The notes: generated from the sequence alone by a model not told the origin. A stretch of DNA of 34,103 nt from an uncultured Alphaproteobacteria bacterium (GCA_902825865.1 CADECX010000020.1:1-34103); one strand, 5' to 3'. Positions 8,798 to 17,427 are shown, counted from the first letter of the stretch. Numbers and translations are program-made.

Positions 8798-9034
8798 TTA
8801 GTCGCGATACGGATTGCTGGGGCGGCGGTCAGCATAATTCGGCACGCCGTCATTGTCCCGGTCGCGGTCAACGCTGTTCGGCACGCCGTCGCGGTCGCTG
8901 TCGCGATAGGAATAGGCATAACCGTCGCGCGGGCCATAATAGCCGTAACGGTCATAACGGTCGTAATAGCGCGGCGCGCAGGCCGTGATCGCCACAGCGG
9001 TAAGGCCGATGGCGACAATTGCGATCTTTTTCAT
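8798..9034 (-). CDS. Small lipoprotein with thrombospondin type 3-like Ca-binding repeats
   Basis: This 78-residue protein begins M-K-K-I, has a hydrophobic signal core and a lipobox ending I-T-A-C near residue 19, so it is predicted to be lipidated. A Tyr/Arg-rich linker follows, then two Asp-rich repeats, S-D-R-D-G-V-P-N-S-V-D and N-D-G-V-P-N-Y-A-D, matching the Asp-X-Asp-Gly-Val-Pro-Asn pattern of calcium-binding TSP3 repeats. It probably sits in the outer membrane or periplasm, but no specific role is known. GGGAGA before the ATG sets the start. It is followed by the shared terminator. Confidence 0.82.
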   Translation of the reverse strand: MKKIAIVAIGLTAVAITACAPRYYDRYDRYGYYGPRDGYAYSYRDSDRDGVPNSVDRDRDNDGVPNYADRRPSNPYRD

Positions 9035-9175
9035 CTCAGTCTCCCAAATCTCGCACCCTCTGAAGCGATAACGTTCCGCGCGCCTTTTGGATGCAACTTG
9101 CGCCAATAAGGCGGGAAAATGGCCTGGAACCGGTTGCAGGATCAGGTGTTTAGTCCTGTTCACCGCCGGAAAAGA

Positions 9176-9208
9176 AAAAGGCCCGGCGCGAAAACACCGG
9201 GCCTTTTA
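9176..9208. terminator. Terminator downstream of the 9224 gene
   Basis: AAAAGGCCCGG and CCGGGCCTTTT around an A-rich loop, in the gap upstream of the lipoprotein gene and directly beyond the stop of the minus-strand gene at 9224, which it most likely terminates. Confidence 0.85.
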
Positions 9209-9223
9209 TTTGAGGAGGTTCGA

Positions 9224-9592
9224 TTAGCGGGGCGCTTGCTGACGGTTGGCATCCCACCGTACCGGCGCGGACATGGCCTGCTTGCCGGTGGTGGGCTCGA
9301 ACTTGCCAAGGGTGCAGCTCTGCCCGGACTGTATGACGCTGAAGGTGTTTTCAAACTCGCAGACTTTGGTATCGCCGGCCTGCAACCGCCAGACAAAACC
9401 GGTGAACTTCAGGTCGGGGCAAAAGCCTTGGAGATGGTTCACAAAGGTGCTGCCGTCGCGCATCTTGAACAGCATGGTGCGGCCGTCCTTGGAATCGCTC
9501 TGGACCATCTTGCGGGTGTCCAGGCAGATCTTTTCGGCATAGGCGGGGACGGAAACCGTCACCATCGCCAAAACGGCCAAAATTGTCTTCAT
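9224..9592 (-). CDS. Secreted hypothetical protein (DUF6491-like)
   Basis: A 122-residue protein with a signal peptide cleaved after A-Y-A near residue 19. It carries K-I-C-L-D-T-R near the mature N-terminus, a M-R-D-G-S-T-F-V-N-H-L strand, G-F-C-P-D-L, and C-T-L-G-K-F-E-P. Four Cys in this arrangement resemble the small periplasmic DUF6491 group; the assignment is from memory of the pattern and is tentative. AGGAGGACGTC precedes the ATG, an excellent ribosome site. It is divergent from thrS. Confidence 0.7.
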   Translation of the reverse strand: MKTILAVLAMVTVSVPAYAEKICLDTRKMVQSDSKDGRTMLFKMRDGSTFVNHLQGFCPDLKFTGFVWRLQAGDTKVCEFENTFSVIQSGQSCTLGKFEPTTGKQAMSAPVRWDANRQQAPR

Positions 9593-9783
9593 GACGTCCT
9601 CCTAGCGAGTGCCCCTCGCTATGATCCCCATATGGTGACTCATATGCGGTAAATAAAACTACTACATCTGTAATAATGATCGCAAGGGGCCAGGCTTTCG
9701 GCGGCCTGTGGACTGGTCTTGACGGAAACGGCTACAGGGGCCAAAGGTCCGCCCCAATCGTCGCAAAAGCCAGGAGAATCGCC

Positions 9784-11763
9784 GTGTCCGCTGCCCCAGA
9801 ACAGGTCACCGTCACCTTGCCGGACGGCAAGGCCCTGACCTTCGCCAAGGGCGTAACCGGGGGCGAGATCGCGGCGGCCATCGGGCCCGGCCTGGCCAAG
9901 GCGGCGCTGATCATCCTGGTGAACGGCCAGGAATATGACCTGTTCCGTCCCATCGATCAGGACGCCAAGATCCGCATCATCACCAAGAAGGATCCCGAGT
10001 CGCTGGAACTGATCCGCCACGACATGGCCCATATCCTGGCCATGGCAGTGCAGGCGCTTTATCCCGGCACCCAGGTCACCATCGGCCCGGCCATTGACGA
10101 CGGCTTCTATTACGACTTCGCCCGCGCCGAACCTTTCACGCCGGAAGACCTGCCCAAAATCGAAGAAGAAATGAAGAAGATCATCAAGGCGGGTATGCCG
10201 ACCCGCCGCGAGGTCTGGGCGCGCGATAAGGCGGTCGAGCATTTCAAGGGCATTGGGGAAACCTACAAGGCCGAACTGATCGCTTCCATTCCGGCCAATG
10301 AAGATGTCTCGATCTATTGGCATGGCGACTGGCACGACCTCTGCCGCGGTCCGCACTTTCGCACCACCTCGGAAGTGGGCGATGCCTTCAAGCTGACCAA
10401 GATTGCCGGCGCCTATTGGCGCGGCGACGCCAAGAACGCACAACTCCAACGCATCTACGGCACCGCCTGGCGCGACAAGAAAGAGCTGGACGAATATCTC
10501 CACCGGCTGGAGGAAGCCGAGAAGCGCGACCATCGCAAGCTGGGCCGCGAGCTGGAGCTGTTCACCTTCGCGCCCGACGTCGGCGCCGGCCTGCCCTTGT
10601 GGATGCCCAACGGCATGGTGATCCGCCAGGAACTGGAATTCCTGGCCCTGAACGAAGAACGCAAGGACGGCTATCGCCGGGTGGCGACGCCGCATATCGC
10701 AAAGGAAGCGCTGTATTACCGCTCGCGTCACCTGCCCTATTATGGCGAAGGCATGTATGCGCCGCTGGATATCGACGGCGAGAATTACCGTCTGCGGCCG
10801 ATGAACTGCCCGCACCATCACCTGATCTATGGCGCGACGCGGCATTCCTATCGCGAACTGCCGTTGCGCATCGCCGAATATGGCCAGGACTATCGCTATG
10901 AAGCCTCGGGCGGGCTGTCGGGCCTGATGCGGGTGCGCGGCTTCTGCATGAACGACGCCCACATCTATTGCCGCTACGACCAGGCCAAGGATGAGTTCAT
11001 CCGGGTGATGAAGCTGCACGCCCGTTATTACGACCTGCTGGACATCAAAGAATATTACATGCGCCTGTCGCTGCCCGACTTGAACAAGTTGGACAAGTTT
11101 GTCGACGAGCCGCAGAAATGGCTGGATGCGCTGGCGATCATCCGCCAGGCGATGGACGAGTCCGGCATGAAATATGTCGAGGGCAAGGGCGAGGCCGCTT
11201 TCTACGGCCCCAAGATCGACTTCATGATCAAGTCGGCGATCGGCACCGAATATACCATCTCCACCAACCAGCTCGACTTTCTGGCGACCACCACCTTCGA
11301 CCTGAAATATATCGGCGAGGACGGGGCGGACCATCCGGTCTATGTCATCCATCGCGCGCCGCTGGGCACGCATGAGCGCTTCACCGCCTTTTTGATCGAG
11401 CATTATGCCGGTGCCTTCCCCACCTGGCTGGCCCCGATCCAGGCCCGGGTTATCCCCATCTCCGAGAAGTTCGGCGATTATGCCCAGAAGGTGCTGGACA
11501 CGCTGTTCCAGGTTCCCGTGGTCAACGGCACGGCGGGCCTGCGCGTGGACATCGATTCCTCGAACGAGCGGATGCAGAAGCGCATCCGCGACGCCCAGCT
11601 GCAGAAAATCCCCTATATGCTGGTGGTGGGCGAGCGGGAGGCGGCCGAGGGCACGGTCGCGGTCCGGCTGCGGTCGGGCAAGGATCTGGGGGCGATGCCG
11701 CTGGAAACTTTCGTTGCCCGGATCAAAAACGAGGCCGAATCCCGCCGGGATGTGGCCGAATAG
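9784..11763 (+). CDS. thrS: Threonyl-tRNA synthetase
   Basis: This 659-residue cytoplasmic enzyme charges tRNA-Thr. Order: TGS domain (about residues 5-65); editing domain with H79-X3-H83 and C187-X3-H191, all four zinc-type editing residues present; class II catalytic core with C342 in M-N-C-P, H393 in N-D-A-H and H523 in I-H-R-A as the zinc ligands, plus M-R-V-R-G-F for motif 2; anticodon-binding domain from about 555. The start is the GTG preceded by AGGAGA; the open frame runs upstream to 9676 but those residues do not fit the family. The core reads M-N-C-P-H-H-H-L-I-Y and S-T-N-Q-L-D-F, different from the wording I expect of common alphaproteobacterial enzymes, so it may be a distinct lineage. 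infC follows 182 bases downstream. Confidence 0.96.
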   Translation: MSAAPEQVTVTLPDGKALTFAKGVTGGEIAAAIGPGLAKAALIILVNGQEYDLFRPIDQDAKIRIITKKDPESLELIRHDMAHILAMAVQALYPGTQVTIGPAIDDGFYYDFARAEPFTPEDLPKIEEEMKKIIKAGMPTRREVWARDKAVEHFKGIGETYKAELIASIPANEDVSIYWHGDWHDLCRGPHFRTTSEVGDAFKLTKIAGAYWRGDAKNAQLQRIYGTAWRDKKELDEYLHRLEEAEKRDHRKLGRELELFTFAPDVGAGLPLWMPNGMVIRQELEFLALNEERKDGYRRVATPHIAKEALYYRSRHLPYYGEGMYAPLDIDGENYRLRPMNCPHHHLIYGATRHSYRELPLRIAEYGQDYRYEASGGLSGLMRVRGFCMNDAHIYCRYDQAKDEFIRVMKLHARYYDLLDIKEYYMRLSLPDLNKLDKFVDEPQKWLDALAIIRQAMDESGMKYVEGKGEAAFYGPKIDFMIKSAIGTEYTISTNQLDFLATTTFDLKYIGEDGADHPVYVIHRAPLGTHERFTAFLIEHYAGAFPTWLAPIQARVIPISEKFGDYAQKVLDTLFQVPVVNGTAGLRVDIDSSNERMQKRIRDAQLQKIPYMLVVGEREAAEGTVAVRLRSGKDLGAMPLETFVARIKNEAESRRDVAE

Positions 11764-11805
11764 CCCTTTTACAAGGCCAGTTTACAGCCTATCTTAACCC
11801 CAAGT

Positions 11806-11835
11806 CCGGCCATATGGCCGGGTGCGCCACCCGGC
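11806..11835 (+). promoter_or_regulatory. Structured leader upstream of infC
   Basis: The palindrome CCGGCCATATGGCCGG (11806-11821) overlaps a second stem GCCGGGTG-CGC-CACCCGGC (11817-11835). The two stems are mutually exclusive. They lie in the thrS-infC gap and could form an attenuator or terminator; there is no T run. Confidence 0.4.
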
Positions 11836-11945
11836 GCGTCCATCGAAAGGTCCCCCGCTTGCGTCCATGATCGAACCTCGTTTCGCCTGGGACCGAACGG
11901 AACCAGCGGAACGTGGATGCGTGCGGCTGTTTACAGGAGAGAGTC

Positions 11946-12491
11946 ATAGTCCCCAGACGTTTTCAGGGTAACGCCCCCGCGCCGGCCAAGGATGGCCCGC
12001 GCATCAACGACGAAATCATTTCCAAAACCATCCTGCTGATCGGCGACGACGGCCATAAGTATGGCGAGATCGGGCTGGATGAGGCGCTGGCGCTCGGCGA
12101 GGAAAAAGGCTTCGACGTGGTTGAGGTTTCGCCCGACAACAAGCCGCCCGTCTGCAAGCTGATGGACTATGGCAAGTACAAATACGAGCAGCAGAAAAAG
12201 GCCAACGAAGCCCGCAAGAAGCAGAAGGTCATCGAGATCAAGGAGATCAAGATGCGCCCGACCATCGACGACCATGATTACGACGTGAAGATGCGGGCGA
12301 TGAAGCGCTTCTTCGACGATGGCGACAAGGTCAAGGTCACATTGCGCTTCCGCGGCCGCGAGATGGCGCACCAGCATCTGGGCATGGACCTGCTCAACCG
12401 GGTGCAGAAAGACACCGAAGTCTTCGCGAAACTGGAACAGTATCCGAAGATGGAAGGGCGACAGATGATGATGGTTTTGGCGCCCAGGTAA
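11946..12491 (+). CDS. infC: Translation initiation factor IF-3, apparent AUA start
   Basis: A 181-residue protein that binds the 30S subunit and discriminates the start codon. The N-domain has G-P-R-I-N-D-E-I and V-V-E-V-S-P-D; the linker is the Lys-rich stretch after M-D-Y-G-K-Y-K-Y-E; the C-domain has K-E-I-K-M-R-P and [10 protein letters not shown]. Length matches the usual 175-185. No ATG, GTG or TTG lies where the family begins. The codon after AGGAGAGAGTC is ATA at 11946, which puts a good ribosome site at normal spacing. A GTG at 11913 would bury that site inside the coding region. Rare start codons on infC are known from E. coli (AUU), where IF-3 represses its own translation, so an AUA start fits. 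The usual rpmI-rplT partners do not follow. Confidence 0.93.
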   Translation: MVPRRFQGNAPAPAKDGPRINDEIISKTILLIGDDGHKYGEIGLDEALALGEEKGFDVVEVSPDNKPPVCKLMDYGKYKYEQQKKANEARKKQKVIEIKEIKMRPTIDDHDYDVKMRAMKRFFDDGDKVKVTLRFRGREMAHQHLGMDLLNRVQKDTEVFAKLEQYPKMEGRQMMMVLAPR

Positions 12492-12534
12492 CGCGCCTGA
12501 ACCATCATCTTTAGCCAACCTGCTACTACAAATT

Positions 12535-12588
12535 GTCGGTCGCGACAGCGACCGACGGGCGCCAAAAGCGCGGCGCATTGCGCCGCGC
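12535..12588. terminator. Two hairpins downstream of infC
   Basis: Two perfect 9-bp stems: GTCGGTCGC-GACA-GCGACCGAC (12535-12556) and GCGCGGCGC-ATT-GCGCCGCGC (12568-12588). The second is preceded by AAAA, so it would read as stem plus T run on the minus strand. They probably end the infC transcript. Confidence 0.5.
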
Positions 12589-12714
12589 CGGCCTTAGCGG
12601 CCCTTAGGCCGCTTCCGGCACCAGTCTTTGAATTTCAAGCGCGCCAAGCCAGGCCGAGCGGCCTAACCATCGCTCGGTCTGTAATTTTTCGCGCTTTGCC
12701 GATACCATGGACCA

Positions 12715-13293
12715 ATGAACTCGGCACAGAGCGCGCCCATGCCTTCCTTGACCGGTCAACTGCTCGTCGCCATGCCGCAAATGTCCGATCCTTTCTTCGA
12801 CCATTCCGTCGTCTATCTCTGCGCCCACAGCCAGGAGGACGGCGCCATGGGGCTGGTCGTCAACAAGACGCTCGATTCACTCACCGTCGACGAGCTTTAC
12901 GCCCAACTGAAGATCGAGCCGGCGGCGCGCTCGGGCCAGCCGGTCCATTTCGGCGGCCCGGTCGCGCCCGGCCAGGGCTTTGTGCTGCACAGCACCGACT
13001 ACCGGGAAGCAAGCACCTTGGGCATCGGCGAGGAATTCGCCATGACCGCAACGCTCGATATCCTGCACGCCAAGAGCAAGGGCGAAGGCCCGCGCCAGGG
13101 GTTGGTGGTGCTGGGTTATGCCGGCTGGAGTCCCGGCCAACTCGAAGCCGAAATCCAGGCCAATGGCTGGCTGGTGGTGGCCGCCGATCCGTCCCTTGTC
13201 TTTGAGACGGATGATGGCAGCAAATGGCAACGCGCCCTCGCCAAGCTGGGTGTCAGTCCGGAAATGCTTTCCGGAGAAAGTGGGCGCGCATGA
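12715..13293 (+). CDS. YqgE/AlgH family protein (DUF179)
   Basis: A 192-residue protein with the family hallmarks: L-T-G-Q-L-L-V-A-M-P near residue 12, D-P-F-F-D-H-S-V-V-Y-L, G-A-M-G-L-V-V-N-K, F-G-G-P-V near residue 80, G-Y-A-G-W-S-P-G-Q-L-E-A-E and W-L-V-V-A-A-D at the end. Widely conserved, of unsettled function, sometimes linked to transcriptional control of alginate genes by old naming only. The ATG at 12715 has no strong ribosome site; an ATG at 12739 is an alternative. It overlaps the next gene by four bases (ATGA), implying translational coupling. Confidence 0.93.
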   Translation: MNSAQSAPMPSLTGQLLVAMPQMSDPFFDHSVVYLCAHSQEDGAMGLVVNKTLDSLTVDELYAQLKIEPAARSGQPVHFGGPVAPGQGFVLHSTDYREASTLGIGEEFAMTATLDILHAKSKGEGPRQGLVVLGYAGWSPGQLEAEIQANGWLVVAADPSLVFETDDGSKWQRALAKLGVSPEMLSGESGRA

Positions 13294-13841
13294 ACAGGTT
13301 CCTCCTCACCGCCGGCGTTGCAGCCGCGATGCTTTCGGCCTCGCCGCGGCTTCATGCCGCCCCGGCCGCGATTGATGCCTGCGCGCTGCTGAGCCGCAGC
13401 GAAGTCACCGCCGTGATCCGCAAACCTGTAGAAAGCGTGCAACCGTTCGACAATGGCGTAACCAACCAGGGAGCCTATTCCACGACCTGCATCTGGGCCT
13501 CGCCCCTGCCCCCCGGCGTGGCGCCGGATCCCAACAAGCGGCTGGGAGGCCGGGGCTTTGTCGTCGTCAGCATCATGAACTGGCCGGGCGGTTCCAGCGA
13601 CGCGGCCAAATTCCTGGCCGATTTTTACAAGGCCTTCGAGCAACACGGCATCGATTCCAAACCCGTTCCCGTCGAAATCGGCGCCGACGATTCCCTTTGG
13701 TGGGGCGATGGCGTGGCGGCGCGCAAGAACGGCGTGAGCGTCGGGGTTTCCGTGGCGCAATTCGGCGACCGCGCCGCGCGCCAGCCTCAGTCGGAAGCCT
13801 TGGCCATGCTGATCGTCAAGAAGCTGTCGGCAAATCCCTAG
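13290..13841 (+). CDS. Secreted hypothetical protein
   Basis: This 183-residue protein has a signal peptide (M-N-R-F-L-L, then an Ala-rich core, cleavage near A-A-P-A, residue 26). The mature protein starts with D-A-C-A-L-L-S-R-S-E-V, a motif seen in several periplasmic or lipoprotein families that begin with a Cys-bearing helix, and has a second Cys in T-T-C-I-W. No catalytic motif is evident. The ATG lies within the stop of yqgE (ATGA), so the two genes are co-transcribed. Its stop overlaps the convergent dehydratase stop by four bases. Confidence 0.8.
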   Translation: MNRFLLTAGVAAAMLSASPRLHAAPAAIDACALLSRSEVTAVIRKPVESVQPFDNGVTNQGAYSTTCIWASPLPPGVAPDPNKRLGGRGFVVVSIMNWPGGSSDAAKFLADFYKAFEQHGIDSKPVPVEIGADDSLWWGDGVAARKNGVSVGVSVAQFGDRAARQPQSEALAMLIVKKLSANP

Positions 13842-14815
13842 ACCGGCTTGGCAATCATTTCCGCGATCTGGCCGAACTCCGCATTGCCGCCCGACAGCAC
13901 CACCGCCACTGTCCTGCCGCGGGCATCGATCCTGCCCGCCAGCAGCGCCGCAAGGCCCGCCGCGCCGCCCGGCTCGACCAGCAGCTTTAATTTCTGCGCC
14001 GCGAACACCACCGCCCGTTCCAGCTCCGCATCGCTGACGGCAAAACCCGGCGCCAGCAGATGTTTGGCGACTTCGAACACCACCGCGCCCGGTATCGGCG
14101 CCATCAGGGCATCGGCGATGGAAAGCTTGCCGCCCGGCGCCTGGACCCGCTGCCCCGCTTCCAGCGAGCGTTTCAGGCCGTCGAAATTTTCCGGCTCGAC
14201 GCTGTGAACCCGCGCGTCCACGCCTGAGCCCTTGAGCCCAAGCGCGGTGCCGCTGACCAAGCCGCCGCCGCTGCACGGCACCAGCACTTCGTCCAGTGTG
14301 ATGCCCAGATGCCGCGCCGCCGCCGCGATCTCCAGCCCCACCGTGCCCTGTCCGGCGATGATCTCGGCCTGGTCGAACGGCTTGACCAGCACCGCGCCGC
14401 GCTCGGCGCAGATCCTGGCCGCGATGGCCTCGCGGTCCTCGCGCACCCGGTCGTAAGCGACAATTTCGGCGCCGAAAGCGCGGGTGCCTTCGATCTTGGG
14501 ACGCGGCGCATCCGACGGCATCACGATCAAGGCCGGCATGCCGAACAGTTTGGCCGCCGCCGCCACGCCCTGGGCATGATTGCCGGAGGAAAAGGCCACC
14601 ACGCCCTTGGACCGTTCGCTTTCCGCGATCATCGCCAGACGGTTGCAAGCGCCGCGGAATTTGAACGAGCCGGTGCGTTGCAGGATTTCCAGTTTCAGGA
14701 ACACCCGCCCGCCGGTCCGTTCATTCAACTGCCAGCTTTCCACCAAGGGTGTGCGTATCGCATGGGGCGCGATGCGCAGGGCGGCGGCTTGAACATCGGC
14801 GAAAGTCGGAATCAT
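13838..14815 (-). CDS. PLP-dependent threonine/serine dehydratase-like enzyme
   Basis: A 325-residue cytoplasmic fold-type II PLP enzyme. K52 in G-S-F-K-F-R-G-A is the Schiff-base lysine; S-S-G-N-H-A-Q-G binds the substrate carboxylate; S-G-G-G-L-V-S-G binds the PLP phosphate; V-L-S-G-G-N-A closes the site. It lacks a C-terminal ACT regulatory domain, so it resembles catabolic threonine dehydratases or serine/hydroxyaspartate-type enzymes rather than biosynthetic IlvA. The likely reaction is deamination of L-threonine or L-serine to a 2-oxo acid. It lies 8 bases after the GT39 gene on the same strand and is probably co-transcribed with it, although no pathway link is evident. Confidence 0.88.
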   Translation of the reverse strand: MIPTFADVQAAALRIAPHAIRTPLVESWQLNERTGGRVFLKLEILQRTGSFKFRGACNRLAMIAESERSKGVVAFSSGNHAQGVAAAAKLFGMPALIVMPSDAPRPKIEGTRAFGAEIVAYDRVREDREAIAARICAERGAVLVKPFDQAEIIAGQGTVGLEIAAAARHLGITLDEVLVPCSGGGLVSGTALGLKGSGVDARVHSVEPENFDGLKRSLEAGQRVQAPGGKLSIADALMAPIPGAVVFEVAKHLLAPGFAVSDAELERAVVFAAQKLKLLVEPGGAAGLAALLAGRIDARGRTVAVVLSGGNAEFGQIAEMIAKPV

Positions 14816-14823
14816 GCGGCCCC

Positions 14824-16620
14824 CTAATTCAGGTCACGCAAATGACCCACCCGGTAGAGGATCACATGCACTTTGCGGCCGCGCGAATAATTCATGCCCG
14901 AAAGCTCGCCCAGCTCCTTGGCGTCGGCCTGCAATTCCGCCAGCCGGGCGAGAAAATCGCCGCGCGCCTCGTCTTCCACCAGCGCCAGACTGCCGCTCCG
15001 GGCGCTGGCTTCCGCCGCGCCCTTGCCATCGCCCAGCACCACATCCTTGCCCAGGGCAAAGACCAGGCTGGGTTCCTGATAGCCGGCCAAAGCGGGCGGC
15101 GCATCGCCGGGCTGGTGCGCGGCTTCCACCATGGCCTCAAGCCTTTGCGTGATCCAAAGCTGCTCCAGGCGCGGACCGACATAGGCGGTCAGCGCCGACG
15201 TGAACACCAACAGCGAAGCAAATCCCAGGACCACGGCCAATGGCGGCTTTTTGAGGATCGCCAGCACCAGCGCCGCGATGGCCAGGCTCGCGCCGGCTCC
15301 GGCGGCGGCATAAACCGGCCAGGCAGTACCGTCGCCGAAATAGCGCGGCGCCAGGATGAGCACGGCGGTCAAAAGCCCCGCGCCGATGACAAATTGCGCG
15401 ATGGCCACCCAACGTACGGGTGTCAGCCATTTCAACGGCCGCGGGTCCAGCACAAACAGCGCCGCCAAGATCGCCAGCGGCGGATAGGCGTCGATCACAT
15501 AATGCGGCAGCTTGGTGGGGACCAACTCCACCACCAGCCACCAGCCCGCCGCCCAGGCCAGAAGAAAACGGATGGCGGGTTCCGTGCGGCGCGAAACGGC
15601 CAATAAAATTCCCGGCAAGACAAACAGGATCGCGGGCCAGAAACTCGCCGCCGATAACAGCAAGTAATAGCCAGGCCAGCCGCCATGGCTTTCCTGGCCG
15701 CCCGCCATCTTGGCGGCGAAATCATTGCCCAGCGCTTCTTCGAAGAATGCGCCGCGACTCTGGATGGTGATGGCGACCAGCCAGGGCAGGATCAACAACA
15801 GCACCAGGCCAATGCCGCGCCAGGATTTGAGAACCGCCAACCATTCCCAGACGGGTCTTTCCGGCGGCGCTTCCGGCACAATCGGCTTGCGGCGCTGGTC
15901 CAAATAATCCCATGCGGTCAGGGCTATCAAAGTGAAAGCCGCCACACCCAGCACCACCGGCCCCTTGATCAGAATACCGAAACCCAAAGCCGCCCAGCCC
16001 CACATCACGGTGCGCTTGCGGAGGGCGGGAAAATCGCTTTCTCGCGCGGCGCGGTAAAGCCGCAGCAACACGCCCTGCACCCCCAGGACACAGGCCAGCA
16101 GCACCGCATCGGTGGTGGCGATGGTTGCTTCGGCGGTGAGCAGCACGGTGCCCAGCATCAAAAGGCCGGAAAGGAATGCGGCTTCGGAACCCGCAATCGC
16201 CAAGGCGCACCAAATCGTCAGCCAGCTTGCGGCGATGGCGCCGAGCAGCGAGGGCAACCGGTAGGTCCAGATGCGGTCGTCATAATGGGTGATGGGCGCG
16301 GCGATCGCCGTGGCGGCGGATTGCAGCCAGTAAATGCCGATGGGTTTTTTGTAGCGCGGCACATGGCCGAAGCGGATATCCACCAGATCGCCGGATTCCA
16401 CCATCTGGCGCGAGGATTGGGCGAAGCGGCTTTCATCCCGGTCCAGCGCCGGCAGGCTGACAACGCCGGGCAGCCACAAAAGCACGCCCAGCAGCGCCAG
16501 AAGCGCAAAGGGCCGCCTGGCCAGCCGCATCAGCCAGGCGGGCGGCTGTGGCGCTGGCTCCGCGACCGGCGCGGCCGGAGCGGTTTCCTGAGCCTTTTCG
16601 GGACTTTGCGAGTCGGTCAT
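14824..16620 (-). CDS. GT39-type (ArnT/PMT-like) membrane glycosyltransferase
   Basis: A 598-residue polytopic inner-membrane protein with about a dozen helices after a Pro/Ala-rich N-tail of roughly 28 residues. The first periplasmic loop carries L-D-R-D-E-S-R-F-A, the Asp-Glu motif of ArnT/PMT enzymes, and Y-K-K-P-I-G-I-Y-W-L follows as in that family. Such enzymes take a sugar from a polyprenyl phosphate and transfer it to lipid A or a protein on the outer face. The divergent neighbour at 16704 is a GT2 enzyme that could make the polyprenyl-phosphate sugar. The ATG giving M-T-D-S-Q-S starts immediately after the divergent promoter gap. Sugar and acceptor are unknown. Confidence 0.88.
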   Translation of the reverse strand: MTDSQSPEKAQETAPAAPVAEPAPQPPAWLMRLARRPFALLALLGVLLWLPGVVSLPALDRDESRFAQSSRQMVESGDLVDIRFGHVPRYKKPIGIYWLQSAATAIAAPITHYDDRIWTYRLPSLLGAIAASWLTIWCALAIAGSEAAFLSGLLMLGTVLLTAEATIATTDAVLLACVLGVQGVLLRLYRAARESDFPALRKRTVMWGWAALGFGILIKGPVVLGVAAFTLIALTAWDYLDQRRKPIVPEAPPERPVWEWLAVLKSWRGIGLVLLLILPWLVAITIQSRGAFFEEALGNDFAAKMAGGQESHGGWPGYYLLLSAASFWPAILFVLPGILLAVSRRTEPAIRFLLAWAAGWWLVVELVPTKLPHYVIDAYPPLAILAALFVLDPRPLKWLTPVRWVAIAQFVIGAGLLTAVLILAPRYFGDGTAWPVYAAAGAGASLAIAALVLAILKKPPLAVVLGFASLLVFTSALTAYVGPRLEQLWITQRLEAMVEAAHQPGDAPPALAGYQEPSLVFALGKDVVLGDGKGAAEASARSGSLALVEDEARGDFLARLAELQADAKELGELSGMNYSRGRKVHVILYRVGHLRDLN

Positions 16621-16703
16621 GCCTGGGAACTATGTCGGTCCCGCCCCTATGTTGCAAAGAGCCGGGCCTGTATAAGCCCCAATCCACGCAAGCGGAGAAC
16701 CCA

Positions 16704-17426
16704 TTGCCCGGCGGCGTCGCCCTATCTGTCGTTGTCCCGGTCAAGGATGAGGCCGGCAATGTCGCGCCCCTGGTGCGGGAGATCGCCGCCGCACTGACCG
16801 GCCAGGACCACGAAATCCTGTTCATCGACGACGGTTCGAGCGACGGCACCGCGGCGGCCCTGACCGCCCTGAAAGCCGAGATTCCCCAATTGCGGGTGCT
16901 GCGGCACGGCCGCAACCTGGGCCAGAGCCGGGGTATCCGCACTGGGGTGCAGGCGGCGCGCGGCGAGATCATTGTCACCCTGGACGGCGACGGCCAGAAC
17001 GACCCCGCCGACATCCCCAAGCTTTTGACCGCGCTGGCCGCCGGGCCGGACGTGGCAATGGTTTCGGGGGTGCGGGTCAAGCGCCAGGACACGGCCAGCC
17101 GGCGCCTGGCCTCGCGGTTGGGCAACCGTTTCCGCAGCGCCCTGCTCGGCGACGGCGCCACCGATACCGGCTGCGGGCTGAAAGCCTTCCGCCGCGACGT
17201 GTTCCTGAACCTGCCCTATTTCGATCACCTGCACCGTTTCCTGATCGCGCTGGTGCAGCGCGAGGGCTGGAAGGTGAGCTATGTGCCGGTGAACCATCGC
17301 CCGCGCCTGACCGGGACTTCCAAATACACCAACTTCGGCCGCCTGCTGGTGAGTGCGCAGGATTTGCTGGGTGTGCGCTGGCTGCAGCGGCGCTATCGCG
17401 GCCGCGCCGATATACGGGAGCTTTGA
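16704..17426 (+). CDS. GT2 glycosyltransferase, polyprenyl-phosphate-sugar synthase-like
   Basis: About 240 residues from a TTG start. S-V-V-V-P-V-K-D-E-A-G-N opens the GT-A fold; F-I-D-D-G-S-S-D-G-T carries the nucleotide-binding Asp pair; T-L-D-G-D-G-Q-N-D-P is the DXD-type metal site, as in dolichol-phosphate mannose synthases and ArnC. No C-terminal membrane helices are present, so it is probably peripheral. The TTG at 16704 follows GCGGAG by six bases and gives the expected N-terminus. An in-frame ATG at 16632 is possible but would lie 11 bases from the divergent GT39 start. The next gene begins one base after its stop, so it is tightly coupled with the LAB_N gene. Confidence 0.87.
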   Translation: MPGGVALSVVVPVKDEAGNVAPLVREIAAALTGQDHEILFIDDGSSDGTAAALTALKAEIPQLRVLRHGRNLGQSRGIRTGVQAARGEIIVTLDGDGQNDPADIPKLLTALAAGPDVAMVSGVRVKRQDTASRRLASRLGNRFRSALLGDGATDTGCGLKAFRRDVFLNLPYFDHLHRFLIALVQREGWKVSYVPVNHRPRLTGTSKYTNFGRLLVSAQDLLGVRWLQRRYRGRADIREL

Positions 17427-17427
17427 C

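Noticed and set aside
9640..11403. 587-codon minus-strand open frame opposite thrS
   Set aside because: The plus strand encodes unmistakable ThrRS; the minus frame is its antisense shadow.
13116..14648. 510-codon minus-strand open frame across yqgE and the dehydratase
   Set aside because: Gly/Arg-rich composition and overlap with three better-supported genes.
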